DNA of 64,000 bases from JAKACA01 sp963735115 (GTDB lineage: Bacteria > Actinomycetota > Acidimicrobiia > Acidimicrobiales > Bog-793): NCBI GenBank assembly GCA_963735115.1, contig CAVTJR010000001.1:992001-1056000 (forward strand). The letters are read 5' to 3'. Positions 9,171-17,223 of this stretch are shown here, in pieces. Under the pieces are notes generated by a model. That model was not told where the DNA came from. It saw only the letters and a program-made list of their open reading frames with translations, and made no database searches. Each line of letters begins with the position of its first letter. Position 1 is the stretch's first letter. Position numbers and translations under genes: made by a program.

Positions 9171-10046
9171 ATGGCCCCTATGGAGCGCCCCGGTGACACC
9201 GCAAGCCTCGAGGCTCGAGCCGCCGAGGCGGTTGCCTCAGGTGCCGAGCGCGCCGCCGTGGCCGTGCGGACGCTGACGAAGGGTAAGGAGCTGGCGCTGG
9301 CGGCCGATCTGTTCGTGGCGGTCTGGCAGACGCCGTTCCCCCCTGAGCTCCTGCGAGCCTTCGAGCTCTCGGGCAATTACGTCGGCGGCGCCTTCGACGA
9401 GGGCGGCCGCCTCGTCGCAGCTTCGGTCGCCTTTGCATGCGTCGCTGACGAGCGCGAGCTGCACTCCCACAGCACGGCCGTGGCCGCCGACCACCGACAC
9501 GCCGGCGTCGGCGTCGTCATGAAGCTCCATCAGCGCTGGTGGGCCCTCGAGCGCGGCATCGGTGTGATCAGCTGGACCTTCGACCCTCTCATCAAGCGAA
9601 ACGCCAACTTCAACCTCGCCCGCCTCGCAGCCACGGCAGCGGAGTACGTCGTGAACGCCTACGGGGTCATGGATGACGCCCTCAACGGACGGGACGAGAG
9701 TGACCGCCTGTGGGCTCACTGGAACCTGGCCGACCCGGAGGTGGAAGCCGCCGCCTCCGGGCGCCCGCGCCGTGTGCAGGTGCCGCCCGGCGCCGTAGCG
9801 CGGCTGCAGGTGGGGCGCCATGGTCGTCCCGTCGTGCGAGCCGCTCATAAGGGCGACGAGCAAGCCTTCACGTGCCAGGTGCCCGATGACATCGAGCTGC
9901 TGCGGCGCAGCGAACCCGAGCTGGCGAGCACCTGGCGGTTCGTCCTTCGCGAAACTCTCGGCGGCTCTCTCAGTGCCGGCGCCCGCCTGCTCGGCCTCAA
10001 CGACGAGGGCGACTACGTCATCGCCCCGGCGACGAGGACGCCATGA
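9171..10046 (+). CDS. GNAT-superfamily acetyltransferase (COG3375-like)
   Basis: The N-terminal half carries the GNAT features: ALAADLFVAVWQTPFPPELLRAFELSGNYVGGAFD, a beta4/acetyl-CoA region HSHSTAVAADHRHAGVGVVMKLHQRWWALERGI, and the family-typical WTFDPLIKRNANFNLARLAATAAEYVVNAYG. This matches the predicted acetyltransferases often encoded beside o-succinylbenzoate synthase-like enolases. It overlaps the next gene by 4 bp, so the two are probably co-translated. Start uncertain: ATGs at 9159, 9171 and 9180; the first would overlap the start codon of the divergent pdxH. Confidence 0.8.
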   Translation: MAPMERPGDTASLEARAAEAVASGAERAAVAVRTLTKGKELALAADLFVAVWQTPFPPELLRAFELSGNYVGGAFDEGGRLVAASVAFACVADERELHSHSTAVAADHRHAGVGVVMKLHQRWWALERGIGVISWTFDPLIKRNANFNLARLAATAAEYVVNAYGVMDDALNGRDESDRLWAHWNLADPEVEAAASGRPRRVQVPPGAVARLQVGRHGRPVVRAAHKGDEQAFTCQVPDDIELLRRSEPELASTWRFVLRETLGGSLSAGARLLGLNDEGDYVIAPATRTP

Positions 10047-11161
10047 TGAGGAGCGTGAAGATCGAGGCGTTCGAGCTGCGACGCGTGAACCTGCCCCTCG
10101 TGCGAGAGTTCCGCACGTCCTTCGGCACCGAGACGGCGCGGGAAGCGCTCGTGATCCGAGTGCTCACGAACCTCGGTGAGGGGTGGGGGGAGTGCGGGGC
10201 CGGGTCGGACCCGCTCTACTCCTCCGAGTACGTCGACGCCGCCTGGCTGACCGTCCGCCAGCACCTCATTCCCCGCCTCGTCGGCCCGCCCGAGCTGAGG
10301 GCGGCCGACGTCGGGCAGCGGCTGTCAGCCGTGAAGGGCCACCGCATGGCGAAGTCGGCCCTCGAGATGGCCGTGCTCGATGCCGAGCTCCGGGCCGCCA
10401 CCATGTCCTTCAGCAACTTCCTCGGCGGCGTGAAGGAGGCCATCGCTCCCGGCGTCTCCGTCGGCATCACCGGTTCGATCGCCGAGCTCCTCGATGTCGT
10501 GGCCGGATACCTCGACGACGGTTACTGCCGCGTGAAGCTGAAGATCGAACCCGGCTGGGACCTGGCGCCGGTGGAGGCCGTGCGCGAGCGGTTCGGCGAT
10601 GAGCTCCTCCTCCAAGTGGACGCCAACACCGCCTATCGGCGGGCGGACATCGGCCACCTGGCCAAGCTCGACGCCTTCGGCCTGCTGTTGATCGAGCAGC
10701 CCCTCGACGAGGAGGATCTGCTCGGCCATGCCCAGCTGGCCCGCCGGCTCACGACGCCCGTCTGTCTCGACGAGTCCATCGTGTCGGCGAAGGCGGCGGC
10801 GGACGCTATCGCTCTCGGCGCCTGCTCGATCGTCAACATCAAGGCCGGCCGCGTTGGCGGCTACCTCGAGGCGCGGGCGGTGCACGACGTCTGCGCCGCC
10901 CACGGCGTCCCGGTGTGGTGCGGCGGCATGCTCGAGACGGGCCTCGGGAGGGCGGCGAACCTGGCGTTGTCGGCGTTGCCGGGCTTCGTGTTGCCGGGGG
11001 ACGTCTCGGCGACGGCGCGCTACTACCGAGAGGACATCACCCCGCCCTTCCTGCTCACCGACGGTGTCATCACCGTGCCGAGCGGACCGGGGCTCGGCGT
11101 GGACGTCATGGCCTCGTCGCTGGCGAAGCTCACGAGCGAGACCGAGCTCATCACCGTGTGA
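10043..11161 (+). CDS. Enolase-superfamily o-succinylbenzoate synthase / N-succinylamino acid racemase
   Basis: 372 residues with the complete muconate-lactonising-subgroup active site: KLK catalytic lysines (K165, K167), metal ligands in VDANT (D193), IEQP (E218) and DES (D243), and the second-face lysine in IKAGRVGG (K267). Proteins of this group act as o-succinylbenzoate synthase (menaquinone synthesis), as N-succinylamino acid racemase, or both. The coupled GNAT gene just upstream favours the racemase/D-amino-acid conversion role, in which an N-acyl group is added first; that is inference. No other menaquinone gene is nearby. Confidence 0.87.
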   Translation: MMRSVKIEAFELRRVNLPLVREFRTSFGTETAREALVIRVLTNLGEGWGECGAGSDPLYSSEYVDAAWLTVRQHLIPRLVGPPELRAADVGQRLSAVKGHRMAKSALEMAVLDAELRAATMSFSNFLGGVKEAIAPGVSVGITGSIAELLDVVAGYLDDGYCRVKLKIEPGWDLAPVEAVRERFGDELLLQVDANTAYRRADIGHLAKLDAFGLLLIEQPLDEEDLLGHAQLARRLTTPVCLDESIVSAKAAADAIALGACSIVNIKAGRVGGYLEARAVHDVCAAHGVPVWCGGMLETGLGRAANLALSALPGFVLPGDVSATARYYREDITPPFLLTDGVITVPSGPGLGVDVMASSLAKLTSETELITV

Positions 11162-11225
11162 CCGCGGGCCGAAGTGCCATGAGGTGGCACCTCGGCGGCG
11201 GACTCGAGATGGGCGCCTCGGAGCC

Positions 11226-12779
11226 CTACTGCGTCGTGGGCGCCTCGCCGACCGGTATCGCCACGATGTGGTGAGCATCGGACGTGAGGCAGCGTCCCGT
11301 CGCCAGGTCGAAGCGCCAACCGTGCATGCCGCACTGCAGCACGCCGTCGTGCAGCTCACCGAAGCGCCCGAGGTCCGCCTTCAGGTGCGGACAGCGCCGT
11401 TGCACCATGTAGTCGCCGATCTGGACGAGGTCGTCCGGCTCCTCCTGCTCGGCGTACCAGCCCTCGGCGTACGAGAGGCGCTCAGGCGCCAGGCACTTGA
11501 AGAAGGTGTAGATGAACTCGTTGTAGGCGCCCCGACGGGCGGCCTGGAAGCGAAGCGAGAGGAAGAGGCTGTTCACCCAGTCGATCTCATGGGTGGCGAC
11601 GAGAGCCTCGACAAGCTCGTGCGCCATCGTGAACCGATAGCGGCACTCCTCGCCGGCCCAGCGACGCACGTTCCGGGTGGCGAAATCGATGACGATCCTC
11701 TCCTCGCCGATCTCGAGGAGCACGGGCACCCCGACGCCCGGCCCGATCCTGTCGGCCAGCTCCAGCAGCGGGTCCCACCACTCGGCGAGCGCCTCGGCCA
11801 GGTCGCCTTCGTAGCGGGGCCACGAGGCGCGCTCAGCCTCGATGCGCGGCCGTTGGCGGGCGGCGTAGGCCTCGAGGTACTCCGTCTTGTTCGTGAAGAT
11901 CGACGCCACCTCGGCCTCTGGCAGGAGATGGGTGACCGTGCAGGCGGGGGCCGTCGGCCCGGGTGCGATCTCGGCCGTGCTGCCCGGTATCAGCAGGCGA
12001 CCGTTGTCGTGCCCATGGGCGGCGAGGTAGTCGAGAAACACGGTCTGGTCCGGGAAGGGGTTGTCCTCGCTGTCAGAGAAGTCGTTGTAGGCGAACAGGT
12101 CGATGTCGAGGAAGGCCGGCGGCCCGCTGTTCGGAAAGATGAAGGCGGCGCCGACTGTCTCGGCAAAGCGCAGCGCACGCGCCATGCCGTTCTCTCGCTT
12201 GCGCACCCCGAGAGCGCTCTTCGTGGCGGCCGCCAGGTCGTAGACGACCGGCCACCAGATCGCACCGGAGAACTGGAGGGAGTGGCCGTCGTATGGGCCG
12301 AAGGCGGTGATGGGCTCGAAGTCGCGGGGACGGGCGTCGTTTTGGTTGAAGAACCGCACGCTCCCGTCGTCGACGGCGAGACAGGAGTCCCCTAGAGGCC
12401 CGTCGGCCGGCGAGGTCATTGTGGCGATCATGACCCGCAGGCCGTCCAGCTCGACGGGCTCGCCGTTCGTGGTCTGCACGAAGGCAGCGAACCCGAGCTC
12501 TGCCAAAGCGTCCCGCAGGTCGTCTGTCGGGTAGTCGGGCAGCAGCACGGTCGTCGTCTTGGACACGAAACGACGGAGCACGTCGGGGTCGAAGTGGTCC
12601 TTGTGCAGGTGCGACACGTAGAGGTAATCGCACGACATCGCAGCGAAGTCGACGTCGCTGTTGTCGGGGAAGACGAACCAGGAGGCGAAGTACGCCGGGC
12701 TTCGCCACGGGTCGCAGAGGATGGAGCCGGCGGCGGTCTCGATGTACAGGCCGGCATGGCCGGTGCAGGTGATCTTCAC
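11226..12779 (-). CDS. Metallo-beta-lactamase-fold protein with C-terminal Rieske [2Fe-2S] domain
   Basis: Residues 1-250 form a UlaG-like metallo-beta-lactamase domain: GHAGLYIET, LCDPW and the metal motif SHLHKDHFD (H57, H59, D61, H62). The middle part has a helical region (FTMAHELVEALVATHEIDWVNSLFLSLRF). The C-terminus is a Rieske domain with ligands C463, H465, C483 and H486 (CPH...CGMH). The same two domains in opposite order occur in CMP-N-acetylneuraminate hydroxylase, which suggests an oxygenase-like activity. It is not a beta-lactamase. It starts 119 bp from the divergent small membrane-protein gene; the substrate is unknown. Confidence 0.85.
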   Translation of the reverse strand: MKITCTGHAGLYIETAAGSILCDPWRSPAYFASWFVFPDNSDVDFAAMSCDYLYVSHLHKDHFDPDVLRRFVSKTTTVLLPDYPTDDLRDALAELGFAAFVQTTNGEPVELDGLRVMIATMTSPADGPLGDSCLAVDDGSVRFFNQNDARPRDFEPITAFGPYDGHSLQFSGAIWWPVVYDLAAATKSALGVRKRENGMARALRFAETVGAAFIFPNSGPPAFLDIDLFAYNDFSDSEDNPFPDQTVFLDYLAAHGHDNGRLLIPGSTAEIAPGPTAPACTVTHLLPEAEVASIFTNKTEYLEAYAARQRPRIEAERASWPRYEGDLAEALAEWWDPLLELADRIGPGVGVPVLLEIGEERIVIDFATRNVRRWAGEECRYRFTMAHELVEALVATHEIDWVNSLFLSLRFQAARRGAYNEFIYTFFKCLAPERLSYAEGWYAEQEEPDDLVQIGDYMVQRRCPHLKADLGRFGELHDGVLQCGMHGWRFDLATGRCLTSDAHHIVAIPVGEAPTTQ

Positions 12780-12898
12780 GACGGGAACAAGACGCTGTCC
12801 ATGGCGCCGGAGGTTACGGGAACTCTCGGCACGTCAGACGGCGAGGCCTATTGGTCGGCGAATGCCGCTCTCCGGTGCGCCGGCCTTAGCATGACGCC

Positions 12899-13267
12899 AT
12901 GAGTCGCCGAGCCTCGCTCCTGCTGCGAGCGTCCGTCGTGTGGACGGTCTGGATCTGGGTCGTGCTGATTCGCAACATGGTCGTCGGCAACTTCCACTGG
13001 TCGTTCAAGCTCATCCACATCACCCTCGCCATCGTGTCACTGGCATTTGCCGTCGTGACCTGGCAGATCACGACCACGAGCCGCCGTTTCGCGCGAGAGG
13101 TCGAGCGCGAGCGCAACCCGAAGCCCGATCGGATGAGCACCGCCCAGCTGGCGCGAGGCGCCGTTCGCCTCGGTCTGCGAAAGCGGGCCGGCAGGGCCGC
13201 CGCGGTCACGTCTGAGGCAGGCTCGGTCCCCACGCCCGCTCCGGTACCGGGTGACATCGCAGAGTGA
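12899..13267 (+). CDS. Small two-helix membrane protein (SCO4848-like)
   Basis: 122 residues with two predicted membrane helices (ASVVWTVWIWVVLIRNMVV and IHITLAIVSLAFAVVTW), then a basic segment (RRFAREVERERNPKPDR) and a low-complexity tail. Composition and layout resemble short actinobacterial membrane proteins of the SCO4848 type; function unknown. It stands alone between two other membrane or enzyme genes. Confidence 0.6.
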   Translation: MSRRASLLLRASVVWTVWIWVVLIRNMVVGNFHWSFKLIHITLAIVSLAFAVVTWQITTTSRRFAREVERERNPKPDRMSTAQLARGAVRLGLRKRAGRAAAVTSEAGSVPTPAPVPGDIAE

Positions 13268-13404
13268 AGGGGCGACGCCCGTCTGCGTGCCTGCGGTGAC
13301 GCCGACCGGTTGAAAGCCTGAGCTCGGAGTTGCCCGAGGAGGCGAAGGCGGGGCGAGATCTCTCGCGTCGGGTGTACCGTGCCCGCGTGTCGTACCGTTG
13401 AACC

Positions 13405-14271
13405 GTGCGAGTCTTCTCGCCGGCCTACATCACGACCCTCGTCGTCACGATCGTGACGGCAACGACGCTGTGCGTGGCTGGGCGACGTCATCGCGGACCT
13501 CTTCCGGCCCGCGGGATCCTCATCGCCAACGCCGTGCTGGCAGCGGCCTTGCTCGTCTCGAGCGGCCTGTGGCTGGCGACGACGCTCGGCGACCAGCCCT
13601 TCTCGGCGGCCAACTCGCTCCCGTTCGCCCTCTGCGACGTTGCCGCTCTCGTGGCTGCCGCCGCCCTCCTCAGCCGGCAGCGGCTCCTCGTCGAGATCAC
13701 CTACTTCTGGGGTCTTGCCGGCAGCCTGCAGTCTCTGCTGACGCCCGATCTGAAGGTCGGCTGGCCGAGCCTCGAATTCGTCGAGTACGTCGTGGCGCAC
13801 GCCGCCATCGTGTGCGCGGCGCTGTTTCTTGTCGTCGGCCAACGCCTGGCACCCCGTCGTCGGGCGGTCGTCCGCATCTGGCTCATCACGCTCGTCTACT
13901 CGGGCTTCGTCGGCGTCGTGGACGCCCTCAGCGGCGGCAACTACATGTACCTACGACACGTGCCGGGCGAGTGGACGCTCCTCAGCGTGCTCGGGCCCTG
14001 GCCCTGGTACATCGCGTCCGCCGCCGGTGTGGCACTCGTGCTCTTCACGCTGCTGGATCTCCCCTTCTGGAGGGGGAGGCGCGACCTCGGTGCTTCCGTC
14101 CGACCGGTCGGGCCTCGGGGGGATGGCACGCGCCGCCGGAGCGCGTCCAACAACCCGACCGGCCGGACGGATGCACCCTCGCCGCAGACTGTGGGCCAGT
14201 CCGCCGGAGCTACGGGAGCTACGACCGTCCGAGGTGCGTCGTCGGGTACCGACCCTACGCAAGCGAGGTGA
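13405..14271 (+). CDS. TIGR02206/YwaF-family integral membrane protein
   Basis: At least six hydrophobic helices. The family signature is visible: NSLPFALCDVAALVAAAALL, TYFWGLAGSLQSLLTPDL, VEYVVAHAAIVCAALFLVVG, VDALSGGNYMYLRHVPGEWTLLSVLGPWPWYI. This matches the TIGR02206/YwaF family of uncharacterised membrane proteins. The last 50 residues are hydrophilic and poorly ordered, and may reflect a lost stop codon. GTG start at 13405; no clear ribosome-binding site, so a leaderless transcript is possible. Confidence 0.8.
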   Translation: MRVFSPAYITTLVVTIVTATTLCVAGRRHRGPLPARGILIANAVLAAALLVSSGLWLATTLGDQPFSAANSLPFALCDVAALVAAAALLSRQRLLVEITYFWGLAGSLQSLLTPDLKVGWPSLEFVEYVVAHAAIVCAALFLVVGQRLAPRRRAVVRIWLITLVYSGFVGVVDALSGGNYMYLRHVPGEWTLLSVLGPWPWYIASAAGVALVLFTLLDLPFWRGRRDLGASVRPVGPRGDGTRRRSASNNPTGRTDAPSPQTVGQSAGATGATTVRGASSGTDPTQAR

Positions 14272-14315
14272 ATCGAAGGTGTCGTCTTGACGAACGTGAG
14301 ACGAACATCGCGTGA

Positions 14316-15047
14316 TCAGCCAGGACGGGTTCCTCGAACGACGGCGGCCTCCTGCACGACGGGCACGGCTTTCACCTGATCGAAACCCGCCTGCTCGAAC
14401 ATCGCCACCCACGCCGCCATGGAGACAGGCCGCTCCTGGGTCCTGAAGAGGTAGCGCCCGCCGTTCTTGGCGATCCGCCACCAGCCGCCGGGGCCTTTGC
14501 GGACGAGGAGAGAGAGCTTGGAGGCGATGATCTGGCGGTCCCTCGAGTCGCCGCCACGCCCGAACATCATGTCGCCGAGCACGAAGCGGCCGCCGGGACG
14601 GAGCCACGTGAAGATCTGTTGCACGACTTCGGGTTTGTCGGCGTCCCGGAGGTGGTGAAAGGCGTAGTTCGACACCACGAGGTCGACCGACCCGGGGGCG
14701 AAGTCGAGTTGCTCGATAGGGATCGCCCTGCCCTCGACGTTGTTGACGCCGGCCGTGCGAGCGTTCTCGAGGAGGAGGTCGATCATCTTCTGGCTGACGT
14801 CGACGGCGAGCACGGATGCCGCCCTGCTGGCGAGCGCCAAGGTCACCTGGCCGGAGCCGCATCCGAGGTCCACGGCAAGGTCCGCCGGCCCCGGGTCGGC
14901 TTCGGCGATCACGGTGTTGACGACCTTGACGAGGCCCGGGTTGTTGCCTGCCCCGTGATCCCAGCTGACGGCCTGCCGCGTCCAGAAGCGTTGTTGCCTT
15001 GCGATGTTGCGTCGCGCCGGGAGCGGCCTCGGTGATGGGGTTGCCAT
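14316..15047 (-). CDS. Class I SAM-dependent methyltransferase (Methyltransf_11 type)
   Basis: 243 residues. Motif I is DLAVDLGCGSGQVTLALA, followed by an acidic residue at the end of beta2 (VLAVDVS), motif II-like VDLVVSNYAFHHL and the post-motif LRPGGRFVLGDMM. This is the standard small-molecule methyltransferase pattern of the UbiE/Methyltransf_11 group. The C-terminal part (WWRIAKNGGRYLFRTQERPVSMAAWVAMFEQAGF) is shared among actinobacterial paralogues of unknown substrate. Monocistronic; it converges on the TIGR02206 gene with a 44-bp gap. Confidence 0.82.
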   Translation of the reverse strand: MATPSPRPLPARRNIARQQRFWTRQAVSWDHGAGNNPGLVKVVNTVIAEADPGPADLAVDLGCGSGQVTLALASRAASVLAVDVSQKMIDLLLENARTAGVNNVEGRAIPIEQLDFAPGSVDLVVSNYAFHHLRDADKPEVVQQIFTWLRPGGRFVLGDMMFGRGGDSRDRQIIASKLSLLVRKGPGGWWRIAKNGGRYLFRTQERPVSMAAWVAMFEQAGFDQVKAVPVVQEAAVVRGTRPG

Positions 15048-15124
15048 AGCGCCTCGAACGCTACCGGGCGGCGGCCGAGCTCAGCGGCCAGACTTCGTTG
15101 TGCTGAGCCGGGGCGCGGCGACTT

Positions 15125-15895
15125 TCAGCGGCGAGAGGGCTCGAAGAGGAGGTTGCAGGGGCAGTGCGCTGGAGGCGGCACCGTGGCGAGCCGCTTCAAC
15201 CCGCGATACACCGTGATGGTCGTCCCACCAGCCCCGATGATGACGAGCATCCCGCCCGTCGCCGGCAGGGAGAGGGACTGGCCGGCGCTCTCGAGGGTCT
15301 CCTCCGTCGGGACGCCGCTGACCTGGCCGGCTGCGTACGGCTGACCGGACACCCAGACACGATTCGGCCCGGCCGTGACCGTGACCGAGTACCGCGACCC
15401 CCTCACGACGTAGCCAGTGACGGGAAGTCCTTTCCAGTCGCCCGGCTGCGGGCTCATCAGCGCGACGGCCGCCTTCGTGGCGCCCGCACCCGTGGCACCC
15501 TCGCCTGCTTTCGTGCCGGCAGGCGAGGTGCCTCCGGAGATGGACACAACGGTTTGGGCAGGCACGATGTGGCGAAGCGGCGCCACCCAGCTGGGGTGGT
15601 AGCGGATGATGAAGTCACCCGCACCGGCGAAGAGGACAGCGAAGGCCAGGATCCAGACGACGACCCGGAGGATGAGGGGAGCCGGCAGCCGCTTGCGGGA
15701 GCCTGGATACCAGACTGAGCCGTCCGGCAGCAGCACGCCGTAGGAGGGCCCGGCGCGTACGGCGGGAATCTCCGCCGTGATCACGGTGCCTGAGCTGGTG
15801 TCGCGTACGGGCAGTCCCACGTGTCTCTGGGGCGCGCCGGTACTCGGATTGACCGCCGTGAAATTGGACATCGACGACGCCGCGTCGTTGGCCAC
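15125..15895 (-). CDS. Hypothetical membrane-anchored protein
   Basis: Not recognised. The N-terminal 85 residues are cytosolic-looking, then one strong membrane helix (ILRVVVWILAFAVLFAGAGDFIIRY), then a Gly/Ala/Thr-rich linker and an outside domain of about 120 residues with beta-like sequence (VTGYVVRGSRYSVTVTAGPNRVWVSG) and a second hydrophobic stretch (GGMLVIIGAGGTTITVY). This bitopic layout is common in actinobacterial proteins linked to cell-envelope work. It diverges from the phosphorylase-like gene with a 97-bp intergenic region. Confidence 0.6.
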   Translation of the reverse strand: MANDAASSMSNFTAVNPSTGAPQRHVGLPVRDTSSGTVITAEIPAVRAGPSYGVLLPDGSVWYPGSRKRLPAPLILRVVVWILAFAVLFAGAGDFIIRYHPSWVAPLRHIVPAQTVVSISGGTSPAGTKAGEGATGAGATKAAVALMSPQPGDWKGLPVTGYVVRGSRYSVTVTAGPNRVWVSGQPYAAGQVSGVPTEETLESAGQSLSLPATGGMLVIIGAGGTTITVYRGLKRLATVPPPAHCPCNLLFEPSRR

Positions 15896-15992
15896 CGTTG
15901 CTCCTTGTCACCTATCCGACACAGAGATTACTCCCGTGGCGCCTGAGTTGAGTTTCTACCGGGGACACGCTCATCTGAGAGGATTCGACCCT

Positions 15993-16661
15993 ATGGCGAA
16001 GCGGCGACCTGATTCTCTCGTGCTGCTCTGCGCTTTGCCACCGGAGGCGGTGGCCGCTCGGCTCGGGATCGGCCGCTCCAGGCGGCGAGCCTCAAGGCCA
16101 GCCGGGCACAGCCGCGTGCGCCTGACGGGCATGGGACCGCTGAAGGCACGTCAGGCCGCCTCTCGGCTGGCTTCGTCACTCCCGGACGGAGTTCCGGTCG
16201 TCGTGGTGGGGGTGGGTGGCGCACTCGTGAAGGGCTTCGAGGCGGGTGACCTCGTCGTGGCGAGTGCCTTCGGGACGGCCAACGAAGGCCCGGGCGGGGG
16301 GCTGCAGGTCGTCCTGCCCCCGACGCCGTTGGACGAACGCTCGCGGGATCTAGCGCAACGCCTGCGGGAGGCACTCGCCGAGCGATTCGCGTCCGCCACC
16401 TCCGCTCCGCTCCTCTCGGCCGGCCGGACCGCTCGCGGGCCGGAGCGAGCGTTGCTCGGTCGTTCCGGCGCGGTGATCTGCGACACTGAGTCGGCCTGGC
16501 TCGCACGTCTCGCCGAGAGGCGGCCCTTCGCTGTCGTCCGATCGATCGTCGACACGCCCGAGCGGGAGCTCTTCAGCTTGCAGACGGTGACGGGCGGCGT
16601 GCGAGGGCTGAAGCGCCTGGCGGACGCCTCCGAGATCATCGCCGACGTGCTGGCCGGCTGA
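15993..16661 (+). CDS. Nucleoside phosphorylase-superfamily protein
   Basis: 222 residues. Beta-strand/turn patterns fit the PNP/UDP family: LLCALPPEAVAARLG, RVRLTGMGPLKARQAASRL, VVVVGVGGALVKGFEAGDLVVASAFG (the loop lining the base pocket), then VICDTESAWLARLA and RPFAVVRSIVDTPERELF. In related MTAN or hopanoid-associated phosphorylases the ExE/D pair binds the ribose and base; here DTES probably supplies it. The ATG at 15993 follows a GAGAGGA ribosome-binding site. No hopanoid or sterol gene is in view, so the substrate is open. Confidence 0.7.
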   Translation: MAKRRPDSLVLLCALPPEAVAARLGIGRSRRRASRPAGHSRVRLTGMGPLKARQAASRLASSLPDGVPVVVVGVGGALVKGFEAGDLVVASAFGTANEGPGGGLQVVLPPTPLDERSRDLAQRLREALAERFASATSAPLLSAGRTARGPERALLGRSGAVICDTESAWLARLAERRPFAVVRSIVDTPERELFSLQTVTGGVRGLKRLADASEIIADVLAG

Positions 16662-16734
16662 ACCGCCCGGGGCTGACGTCCGGTTTCCGGCCGGTGTCGC
16701 CAGGCAAGGGTCAGCGGCGCCGTAGGGTCGGAGT

Positions 16735-17223
16735 GTGAACCCGCCCTGGAGCAGTAACCCCGCCGACCGGTGGTTCAGCCCGTCTCCGCGGTTGCTCACG
16801 ATGCGGCGTGTCGAGATTGCCGTCGGGACGCTTGTCGTTGGGCTCGCCGTGCTGGCGCCGGTGCTGTCGGCGGGAGGGCCTATCCCGATCATCGTCTATG
16901 CCGGGCTGGCTCTCGCCTGCGCGGGCGGGGAGGTCGTCGCCGGGCGGCGTTACCGGTCCTGGGGGTACTGCGAACGGTCGCTCGACCTGCTTGTCCGGCG
17001 GGGCGTCCTCATTCGTCGTCTGACCGTCGTGCCCTACGGGCGCATGCAGCTCGTCGACGTCACGGCCGGGGCGGCAGAACGCGCCTTCGGTCTCGCCACG
17101 ATCAAACTCCACACGGCGGCCTCCTCGACAGACGCCCGCATTCCGGGCTTGCGCCCCGACGAGGCGACCCGGTTGCGCGACCAGCTGGCGGCACTGGGTG
17201 AGGCGCAAGCGGCGGGAGTCTGA
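16735..17223 (+). CDS. bPH2 membrane protein, YdbS-like
   Basis: 162 residues: two membrane helices (VEIAVGTLVVGLAVLAPVLS and PIPIIVYAGLALACAGGEVV), then one bacterial PH-like domain (YRSWGYCERSLDLLVRRGVLIRRLTVVPYGRMQLVDVTAGAAERAFGLATIKLHTA). That pattern is the YdbS half of the YdbS/YdbT pairs widespread in Gram-positives. GTG start. It overlaps the following YdbT-like gene by 26 bp, so they are surely co-expressed. Confidence 0.85.
   Translation: MNPPWSSNPADRWFSPSPRLLTMRRVEIAVGTLVVGLAVLAPVLSAGGPIPIIVYAGLALACAGGEVVAGRRYRSWGYCERSLDLLVRRGVLIRRLTVVPYGRMQLVDVTAGAAERAFGLATIKLHTAASSTDARIPGLRPDEATRLRDQLAALGEAQAAGV

Noticed and set aside
11226..12779. Antibiotic-resistance beta-lactamase
   Set aside because: The metal-site pattern is UlaG-like and the protein carries a Rieske domain; nothing indicates beta-lactam hydrolysis.
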